DNA of 38,421 bases from Fibrobacter sp. GTDB lineage: Bacteria; Fibrobacterota; Fibrobacteria; Fibrobacterales; Fibrobacteraceae. The stretch spans positions 1 to 38,421 of the forward strand of contig JAGCGO010000016.1 in the NCBI GenBank assembly GCA_017649565.1, given 5' to 3'. This document shows, piece after piece, positions 33,820-38,421 of this stretch. Each line of letters opens with the position of its first letter. The first letter of the stretch is position 1. The translations under genes were made by a program, and so were the position numbers. A model generated the notes under the pieces. That model made no database searches, was not told where the DNA came from, and saw nothing but the letters and a program-made list of their open reading frames with translations.

Positions 33820-33864
33820 GAATGCCGCATTAGCGACGGTGTGTCGCTAATGCTTCTGCTGGGC
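33820..33864 (+). repeat. 45-bp direct repeat, copy 1 (contains an 11-bp-stem hairpin)
   Basis: Identical to 34324-34368. Core GCATTAGCGAC, loop GGTGT, GTCGCTAATGC. Copy 1 starts 10 bp after the large lipoprotein stop and may act as a terminator-like structure. Confidence 0.9.
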
Positions 33865-33897
33865 GGTAATGGGCAAGAAGGCCGCTGCCCGGCTGCC

Positions 33898-33916
33898 CAG
33901 CTTTGAGCTGTTTTTT
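33898..33916 (+). terminator. Possible terminator after the large lipoprotein gene
   Basis: CAGCT, loop TTG, AGCTG, then six Ts. The stem is short. Confidence 0.45.
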
Positions 33917-33976
33917 GCTCAATGCTTTTGCCTTTTTGGCTTTCGTCTGCAAAGCGCATGGTGGATATTTGGCCTT

Positions 33977-34018
33977 GGGGCGTATAAAAACGAGCAAAAT
34001 GCCCAATTTATACGCCCC
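33977..34018 (+). repeat. 42-bp hairpin repeat, type A copy 1
   Basis: 12-bp arms GGGGCGTATAAA and TTTATACGCCCC with an 18-nt middle (AACGAGCAAAATGCCCAA). Identical to 34147-34188. Confidence 0.9.
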
Positions 34019-34060
34019 AACGGGCAAAAAAACATATTGTTGCGAGCCTTTTTAAGGCAC

Positions 34061-34102
34061 GGGGCGTATAAAACAGTCGAAAAGGCGTCGTTTATACGCC
34101 CC
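34061..34102 (+). repeat. 42-bp hairpin repeat, type B copy 1
   Basis: Same 12-bp arms as type A, but a different 18-nt middle (ACAGTCGAAAAGGCGTCG). It starts 84 bp after type A copy 1. A small GCCTT/AAGGC hairpin lies just before it. Confidence 0.9.
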
Positions 34103-34146
34103 GTTGATCTCAAAACTCCGCACTTAGATTACATACAACGTGTAAA

Positions 34147-34188
34147 GGGGCGTATAAAAACGAGCAAAATGCCCAATTTATACGCCCC
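34147..34188 (+). repeat. 42-bp hairpin repeat, type A copy 2
   Basis: Identical to 33977-34018 and exactly 170 bp downstream, so the A-B pair is a tandem duplication. Confidence 0.9.
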
Positions 34189-34230
34189 AACGGGCAAAAA
34201 AACATGTTGTCGCAAGCTTTTTTAATGCAC

Positions 34231-34272
34231 GGGGCATATAAAATAGGCGAAAAAGTGTCATTTATACGCCCC
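34231..34272 (+). repeat. 42-bp hairpin repeat, type B copy 2
   Basis: Arms GGGGCATATAAA and TTTATACGCCCC (one change), middle ATAGGCGAAAAAGTGTCA; diverged from 34061-34102, 170 bp downstream. Confidence 0.88.
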
Positions 34273-34323
34273 GCCTCCCAAAAACTCATCAGACGAATAA
34301 TCAAGGCGCACGGAGAAATCAAA

Positions 34324-34368
34324 GAATGCCGCATTAGCGACGGTGTGTCGCTAATGCTTCTGCTGGGC
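34324..34368 (+). repeat. 45-bp direct repeat, copy 2
   Basis: Exact copy of 33820-33864. It overlaps the 3' end of the minus-strand lipoprotein gene, supplying its last codons and stop (AQQKH, stop at 34351-34353). Confidence 0.9.
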
Positions 34369-35094
34369 AGCAAGCTCGACGGCCAGGTCCCCGAAACAGG
34401 TCGAATCCAGTGTTGTCTTTGTCCTGTATTTTTTGAACTCGAAAACTTTGGTCGATGATGTGTCTTTCTGGAACTCGTTATAGGCGTCCTTGCAGTCCTG
34501 TTCGTAATAGGGGTAGAGCGTCCTCGTTTCGGCGGAGCAAGTGACATTGCCGGCCGAAAACTCGAACTTGAAAATGGATCCGTCCGGGGGCAGCACTTTC
34601 ACGTAGGTGCCGTTATTCCTCAATATGGTTTTGCAATCGATGCGTTTGTCTTCGGGCTTTAACGCCAAATCAAGCTCGTCAATCAAGCATTCGTTCTTGT
34701 AGTAGACAAGGTATTGCATCGTTCCGTTTTTTTCAAATATAGCCCCTATGTTTTTCTCGGGTTCTGTCGAGCGGAACAATCCTATCGGGAAGGAATCGCC
34801 TTCGTAGGCAAAACGGACAATTCCGTCCGAAAAGACGATCCTGAGGGAGTCTGTCTTTTTGTTGAGCGAAGCCGGAGATAGAATCTGCTTCCCGTCCTTT
34901 GACCAGACCAGCTTGCCGTCTTCCTCCACGCATTTGCCCGGATTCTGGACCAGGTTTGAGTCGGTAAATTCATAGGCCATGATGTCCGTAATAATGTACC
35001 CTTCCTCGACGGTTTCAGAAGTCGATATCGCGGATTCCGTGCAGGCAACAAGGGCAAAAGACAATAGCGGTAGAAAAGACCAAACCTTTTTCAT
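34351..35094 (-). CDS. Lipoprotein of unknown function, 3' end formed by repeat DNA
   Basis: 247 residues from the ATG at 35094, because GGAG lies 9 nt upstream; two ATGs further up overlap that site. MKKVWSFLPLLSFALVACTES is a lipoprotein signal with lipobox LVAC. The mature protein is acidic and beta-rich, with five cysteines (GKCVEED, NECLID, IDCKTI, VTCSAE, EQDCKDAY, also STCFGD). No family recognised. The last five residues (AQQKH) and the stop come from the 45-bp direct repeat, suggesting that repeat insertion or recombination reset the C-terminus. AT content is higher than in core genes. Confidence 0.72.
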   Translation of the reverse strand: MKKVWSFLPLLSFALVACTESAISTSETVEEGYIITDIMAYEFTDSNLVQNPGKCVEEDGKLVWSKDGKQILSPASLNKKTDSLRIVFSDGIVRFAYEGDSFPIGLFRSTEPEKNIGAIFEKNGTMQYLVYYKNECLIDELDLALKPEDKRIDCKTILRNNGTYVKVLPPDGSIFKFEFSAGNVTCSAETRTLYPYYEQDCKDAYNEFQKDTSSTKVFEFKKYRTKTTLDSTCFGDLAVELAAQQKH

Positions 35095-35212
35095 CAAAAA
35101 CATCTCCATTTGGCCAAGAATTTAGCTTTTTTTTCTTGAAAGTCGTTCGTTGGCTAAAAAAATGCTTCTTTAGGGAAAATAAACTATATTCATTTAAAAG
35201 CAAGGAGAAAAT

Positions 35213-35305
35213 ATGAGAAAATCACTTTATTTCGTATTGGTTCTTCCATTTTTCCTCCTATGCTGTAGCGGGGAAAGCTCCACCGACGTTACCCTCGTCT
35301 CATAA
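35213..35305 (+). pseudogene. Truncated lipoprotein gene (signal peptide only)
   Basis: AAGGAG lies 5 nt before the ATG and an ACTATATT box is upstream. The product is 30 residues: MRKSLYFVLVLPFFLLCCSG plus a few residues, ending ...TLVS. It has a complete lipoprotein signal and lipobox (LLCC) but then stops inside a repeat (35296-35321). Most likely the 5' remnant of a lipoprotein gene; a tiny functional lipoprotein is possible. Confidence 0.6.
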
Positions 35306-35321
35306 AGAGATCCTACAAGAT
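35296..35321 (+). repeat. 26-bp direct repeat, copy 1
   Basis: Starts CGTCTCATAAAGAGATCC; 23 of 26 positions match 35657-35682, all differences being transitions. It contains the stop codon of the truncated lipoprotein gene. Confidence 0.7.
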
Positions 35322-35394
35322 TCAAAGTTAAGAATAAAAAAAGAACGTTTTATTGGAGAAGTGCTTGTATTAGAGTGAACTTTGGAGGCTTGAC

Positions 35395-35642
35395 ATGCCC
35401 TACACTGAAGACGAACTTGACGAACTCCTGAAAAAAGACGAGGAAACGATACGCAGCGAAATCGAGTACGTTCGTAAGCACCCCGTCAAGATAAAGCCGA
35501 AACTGGAGCACTTCCTGGACGGCGACCTTTTCGCCTGCACGCCATGTCCTACAACCGTCACAATCAGAATCGGGACAGCATCAAGATAGACTGGGAATTC
35601 CGCGACAAGCGCTTCGAGGAATTCCTCGGCGACGACTACTAA
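35395..35642 (+). pseudogene. Small gene interrupted by a frameshift
   Basis: From the ATG at 35395 (GGAGG 8 nt upstream) the frame reads MPYTEDELDELLKKDEETIR and on to FLDGDLFACT, then loses protein-like character and stops at 35589. A second frame from about 35535 continues with HAMSYNRHNQNRDSIKIDWE and FRDKRFEEFLGDDY, stop 35640-35642. Together they look like one acidic protein of about 80 residues broken near 35530-35540. No family recognised. Confidence 0.5.
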
Positions 35643-35656
35643 ATTTAGTTTAATCA

Positions 35657-35682
35657 CGTCTTATAAAGAGACCCTATAAGAT
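35657..35682 (+). repeat. 26-bp direct repeat, copy 2
   Basis: Starts CGTCTTATAAAGAGACCC; includes TCTTATA/TATAAGA inverted arms. With copy 1 it brackets the frameshifted small gene. Confidence 0.7.
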
Positions 35683-35690
35683 ATGTAGAG

Positions 35691-35795
35691 GTGGTCAATG
35701 CCGACGAAGAACCTATCGAGATTACAAAATCTGATCGGCTCATGGAAATGATTTATTACTTAGAGTTCGGGAACAAACCCGTATTTTTTGAATAA
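35691..35795 (+). pseudogene. Short open fragment, probable gene 3' remnant
   Basis: An open stretch encoding VVNADEEPIEITKSDRLMEM and on to GNKPVFFE, then stop. No start codon with a ribosome-binding site is visible. Composition is protein-like. Probably the 3' end of a lost gene. Confidence 0.35.
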
Positions 35796-35850
35796 TCTGC
35801 AATTTATAGGGGAATAGTTGTATATTTAAGTCATTGAATCGAGGCTTGCT

Positions 35851-36483
35851 ATGGATAATGAGTTGACACTTTTGATAGGGAAGGATGAAAAAATCCTGTA
35901 CGCCGGCAAGCCGGACAAGAGGTGCTTTATCTTCGAGAGCATCTTCAATCCGTTGCTTCCCTTTGCGGCGATTTGGGCCGTTATCGATTTTGGCGTCATA
36001 GGGGCTTCAGTTTCTTCGAGCAACCAGGAGAACTTGGCCTTCTTTATGGTGCCCTTCATGCTGCTCCACCTGATGCCGGTCTGGCTCTACCTGGGCGGGG
36101 CGCTGCTGTCGTTCAGGCGCTACCGCAATACGGCCTATGTCGTCACGGACAAGGCTATCTACGCTTCCGGCGGTGTCTTCGGCAGGACATACAAGTCCAA
36201 GCCGTTCGCGGAACTTTCGCACGTGGACTTGCACCGCGGTGTTTTTGACCAGTGGTTCGGCGTTGGCGACATCATTACGACCTCGGCCCAGGCGAACCCC
36301 GCGACGTTAAACGGGCGAAGGACCTCCGCCAACGCGGGCATTTCCATTGACAGCATCGCCAATTACGCCGAAGTGTACAAGCTCGTGAAAAAGCTGCAAG
36401 AGGACATCTACACCGACGTGATGTACCCGAACGACCTGCGACCCAAGGAAAATCACGGGTATAAATCAAGGTATATGGGGTAG
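35851..36483 (+). CDS. Membrane protein with bacterial PH domain
   Basis: 210 residues; GAGG lies 6 nt before the ATG. Begins DNELTLLIGKDEKILYAGKPDKR, then two membrane helices (about 33-55 and 63-90), then a bPH2/YdbS-like PH domain (about 92-180: FRRYRNTAYVVTDKAIYASGGVFGRTYKSKPFAELSHVDLHRGVFDQWFGVGDI). These domains occur in inner-membrane proteins of unclear role. Charged C-terminal tail. It follows the remnant region and stands alone; the next gene is convergent. Confidence 0.85.
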   Translation: MDNELTLLIGKDEKILYAGKPDKRCFIFESIFNPLLPFAAIWAVIDFGVIGASVSSSNQENLAFFMVPFMLLHLMPVWLYLGGALLSFRRYRNTAYVVTDKAIYASGGVFGRTYKSKPFAELSHVDLHRGVFDQWFGVGDIITTSAQANPATLNGRRTSANAGISIDSIANYAEVYKLVKKLQEDIYTDVMYPNDLRPKENHGYKSRYMG

Positions 36484-36505
36484 AGGGGGATCTGCAATCA
36501 AATGT

Positions 36506-36539
36506 GTTTAACATTTTGTAATATACAAAATGTTAAATG
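36506..36539. repeat. 34-bp palindromic repeat, downstream copy
   Basis: Identical to 37668-37701. Core arms TTTAACATTTTGTA and TACAAAATGTTAAA around ATA. The stop codon of the AAA ATPase gene (36533-36535) lies inside it. Confidence 0.9.
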
Positions 36540-37657
36540 GATTCCATCCAGCGACTGAGAAATACATTGTAAACGGAGTAGTTCTTGCCTTCGAGAGAAA
36601 GTGTTTCTAGCAGGAGTTCTTTTTCGATTAATGATGTGAGTACGCGTTTTACAGCGGCGCTGGTTCCTAATTTGTATTTGTTGATGAAATTACCTGCAGT
36701 CGGTTGCGACACCGTTCCTTCTTTGGCAACTGCTTTCAGAAATAACCATTGCTTGTCGGTAAGTAAGTTGCGGCGTTCCAGGAATCCGTTTACGTTTTCG
36801 TTCAAAATCTCGGAACAGGCTTGACGAACTTCATTTATGGTGATATCCTTGCTTCCATTGCGGAAAATTCGGTGGCAAAGATATTGGACGTAAAAGGTGT
36901 GGCACCGAGTCCATTCTAAAATAAAATTGACAGATTCATCATCGATACGCCGTTTATCCATGCCGAAAAGCTTCTTGATGAAGGCTGCGTAGGTTTCGAG
37001 TTTGATTTTGTCAAGATAGACGATGTGCGTGCTTTCGTAGAAAGGGCTTTTTTCGTTTACGAACATATCTGCCATAACGTGCTTCTGGCTACCGCAAAAG
37101 ACGAAGCGGACATTTTTTAAAGGCTGCATGTATGTTCGCAACAGGGCTTCCATGTTCACGCCCTTGAAATTCCGGATAATTTGGAACTCATCAAAGGCGA
37201 TGATAAAGTGCTTTTTTTGGCTTCCTAGAAAATCAAAAATATTTTTTAATGTGGTTTGTTTCTGACCGTCATTTTGATATGTGATACTTACTTGTGGAGC
37301 TCCAGAAATCGGATCGTAAGAAACCAAAGGACGGATTCCACTCAAAGCCGAAAAGAATTTTTTGATGAGGGACTCGGTCTTTGTGCTTGCTAAGATAGAT
37401 TCCGATAAAAGCTTGATGAATCCATCGAGACTGTCGGCCGAGTAAATGTCGCAGTAGCAAAGCGTGATGGATGGGCGAGTTCGAGCGATTTCTTCGAAGA
37501 CGTGGTAAATCAGTCCCGTTTTCCCATAGCGTCTAGGGGAAATCAGCGTGACGTTGACTCCGTTCAGCAAGTCGTCAATGATTTCCTTTGTTTCTTTTTC
37601 ACGGTCGCAAAAAAGTTCTGCGTTTTTGTATGGTTGCAAGACAAATGGATTTTCCAT
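36533..37657 (-). CDS. AAA ATPase of the archaeal-type (ATPase_2) family
   Basis: 374 residues. Walker A at 40-47 (SPRRYGKT), Walker B ending D156-E157 (HFIIAFDEFQ). RFVFCGSQKHVMADMF follows as a sensor-like segment. The C-terminal 90 or so residues look like a winged helix (LLTDKQWLFLKAVAKEGTV; TSAAVKRVLTSLIEKELL). This STAND/AAA group, found in many copies in Archaea and some Bacteria (Treponema, Bacteroidetes, Fibrobacter), has unknown function. It is bracketed by exact 34-bp palindromes: the upstream copy overlaps its promoter and the downstream copy its stop codon. GGAGG lies 6 nt before the start. Lower GC than the core genes. Confidence 0.88.
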   Translation of the reverse strand: MENPFVLQPYKNAELFCDREKETKEIIDDLLNGVNVTLISPRRYGKTGLIYHVFEEIARTRPSITLCYCDIYSADSLDGFIKLLSESILASTKTESLIKKFFSALSGIRPLVSYDPISGAPQVSITYQNDGQKQTTLKNIFDFLGSQKKHFIIAFDEFQIIRNFKGVNMEALLRTYMQPLKNVRFVFCGSQKHVMADMFVNEKSPFYESTHIVYLDKIKLETYAAFIKKLFGMDKRRIDDESVNFILEWTRCHTFYVQYLCHRIFRNGSKDITINEVRQACSEILNENVNGFLERRNLLTDKQWLFLKAVAKEGTVSQPTAGNFINKYKLGTSAAVKRVLTSLIEKELLLETLSLEGKNYSVYNVFLSRWMESI

Positions 37658-37667
37658 AAACGCCTCC

Positions 37668-37701
37668 GTTTAACATTTTGTAATATACAAAATGTTAAAT
37701 G
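37668..37701. repeat. 34-bp palindromic repeat, upstream copy (operator-like)
   Basis: Exact copy of 36506-36539. The minus-strand -10 box TATATT (37682-37687) lies at its centre, as for a repressor site that covers a promoter. Confidence 0.9.
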
Positions 37702-37710
37702 AATAGTCAA
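37682..37710 (-). promoter_or_regulatory. Promoter of the AAA ATPase gene, centred in the palindrome
   Basis: On the minus strand: TTGACT (37710-37705), 17-bp spacer, TATATT (37687-37682), then GGAGG and the ATG at 37657. The -10 box is the middle of the palindrome, so the ATPase or another dimeric factor may repress it. Confidence 0.75.
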
Positions 37711-37760
37711 GTAAGGAATCTATGTTTTTGAAGTTTAGGGTGAAAACTGCTAATATATTG

Positions 37761-37791
37761 GCGATTTTGATAGAATTTAATCGAAAATCGC
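37761..37791. repeat. Inverted repeat between the ATPase and transpeptidase genes
   Basis: GCGATTTT and AAAATCGC arms 15 bp apart, with GCTAATAT directly repeated on either side. It lies 26 bp beyond the transpeptidase gene's stop end; could be a weak terminator. Confidence 0.35.
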
Positions 37792-37816
37792 TAATATTTG
37801 AGCATGTGCGTGAATT

Positions 37817-38257
37817 CTAAGGCTTGATGGTTATCGGGGTGCCGTCCTTGACGGCATCGTAAATTTCTTCGATTTCGTCATTGGTGACAGCGATGCAACC
37901 GGCCGTCCAGTCTTTCCATTTGTGCCAATACTTAAAAAGAAATGCGGGAACCTTATTCGGATAGCCGTGAATCATGATGTCGCCGCCGGGCTCGTAGTTG
38001 CCTTCTTTTGCGGCTTTGGTTTGCTCCGCGTTCGGGTACGAAATCTTCAGCGATAAGTGAAATTTGCTTTTGGGGTTGTGAAGCACGATGGTGTAGTCGC
38101 CTTCGGGCGTCTTGTTGTCACCGGACTTGACCTTCGCTCCCATGGGATTCTTACCCAACGAAATCCTGTACGTCTTGACGATGTTCTCGCCGTTGCGCAA
38201 GTGCATTTGGTGTTTTGCCTTTTCTACGAGAATGTTGTCGATGGGTGAGGAGAGCAT
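37817..38257 (-). CDS. L,D-transpeptidase (YkuD domain)
   Basis: 146 residues, essentially only the YkuD catalytic domain. The active-site signature is visible: H97 in GGDIMIHGYPN and C121 in DWTAGCIAVTNDEIEE. It begins MLSSPIDNILVEKAKHQMHL with no signal peptide; an in-frame stop lies seven codons upstream of the ATG, so no export signal is encoded here. Family members form 3-3 peptidoglycan cross-links or attach lipoproteins in the periplasm, so the absence of an export signal is odd: a start further away through frameshift, leader loss, or a cytoplasmic/precursor role. KWKDWTAGC matches the single-domain bacterial type often found downstream of cell-wall genes. Confidence 0.88.
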   Translation of the reverse strand: MLSSPIDNILVEKAKHQMHLRNGENIVKTYRISLGKNPMGAKVKSGDNKTPEGDYTIVLHNPKSKFHLSLKISYPNAEQTKAAKEGNYEPGGDIMIHGYPNKVPAFLFKYWHKWKDWTAGCIAVTNDEIEEIYDAVKDGTPITIKP

Positions 38258-38335
38258 GGGTTTTGATGAAATTTAATAAAAACGTCCGGGCTTTTAACCT
38301 GGCACATTGGAAATTCGGTAGGGCGAGGTAGGGAA

Positions 38336-38421
38336 TCAACCGTTTGGCCGTGAGGCTTCTTCCAACTTCGTGCGGATGATTTCTTCTTGCTGTAGCTGGT
38401 AGAGTGTATTCCCTTGTTCTA
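38336..38421 (-). CDS. C-terminal end of an unidentified gene (cut by window edge)
   Basis: The minus strand reads EQGNTLYQLQQEEIIRTKLEEASRPNG then stop (38336-38338). It is open to the window edge, 28 codons. It looks like a helical C-terminus. The gene is upstream of the transpeptidase in the same direction, with 78 bp between. Too short to identify. Confidence 0.5.
   Translation of the reverse strand, partial: EQGNTLYQLQQEEIIRTKLEEASRPNG

Noticed and set aside
33977..34272. Possible CRISPR array
   Set aside because: The units are palindromic hairpins with two alternating fixed middles rather than unique spacers, only four copies, and no cas genes.
33919..34547. Small minus-strand open frames across the hairpin array (repeated GRINxAFxxxLYAP peptides)
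   Set aside because: The peptide repeats simply translate the hairpin arms; no ribosome-binding sites or coding character outside the repeats.

Overview
The window looks like a chromosomal segment of a Fibrobacter species (phylum Fibrobacterota). The main reason is four secreted or membrane-anchored proteins carrying six copies of the FISUMP domain (TIGR02145, named after Fibrobacter succinogenes), plus one protein of the TIGR02147 family, also first described in Fibrobacter. Core genes are fairly GC-rich. The last third (from about 31.7 kb) is more AT-rich and full of lipoproteins, repeats and gene remnants. I see no rRNA, tRNA, CRISPR array or transposase.

Layout. 1-1083: truncated sufB on the minus strand. 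1183-8178: a tetrapyrrole block, with a CobA-HemD fusion, a CbiX-like chelatase fused to a Met8-type dehydrogenase, hemB and hemL, interleaved with a collagen-like FISUMP lipoprotein and a small lipoprotein. 8175-13426 (minus): fabF, fabV, a 43-residue membrane protein, a DUF2334-like deacetylase and an acyl-CoA synthetase. 13659-14783: a DUF2238-like membrane protein and a TlpA-like thioredoxin. 14912-16497: a NirJ2/AhbD-like radical SAM protein and tadA. 16569-22076: a compact run of six plus-strand genes built around a ZorA/ZorB-like (MotA/MotB-like) proton-channel pair with a long coiled-coil tail, flanked by genes I do not recognise. 22155-29727: FISUMP genes, alr, a TonB/AgmX-like protein and an M29 aminopeptidase. 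29867-35094: lipoproteins and a TIGR02147 gene. 35213-35795: gene remnants. 35851-38421: a PH-domain membrane protein, an AAA ATPase between two identical palindromic repeats, an L,D-transpeptidase and a partial gene.

How it fits together. hemL, hemB, cobA-hemD and the chelatase/dehydrogenase fusion lead towards siroheme; with the NirJ2/AhbD-like protein this suggests haem made through siroheme. The fabF-to-acyl-CoA-synthetase run points to fatty-acid synthesis or remodelling. The ZorAB-like operon combines a predicted inner-membrane motor, a lipoprotein, an exported beta-helix protein and two predicted cytoplasmic proteins; it is the best candidate for an undescribed multi-gene system.

The most unusual DNA-level signal is a set of 7-bp-period repeats. 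CTCTCGT/AGACGAG arrays sit in frame inside the two siroheme-pathway genes and once between genes. Different heptamer arrays abut the start codons of hemB and tadA. Two other repeat systems stand out: four 42-bp hairpins bracketed by exact 45-bp direct repeats (33820-34368), and exact 34-bp palindromic repeats around the AAA ATPase gene.
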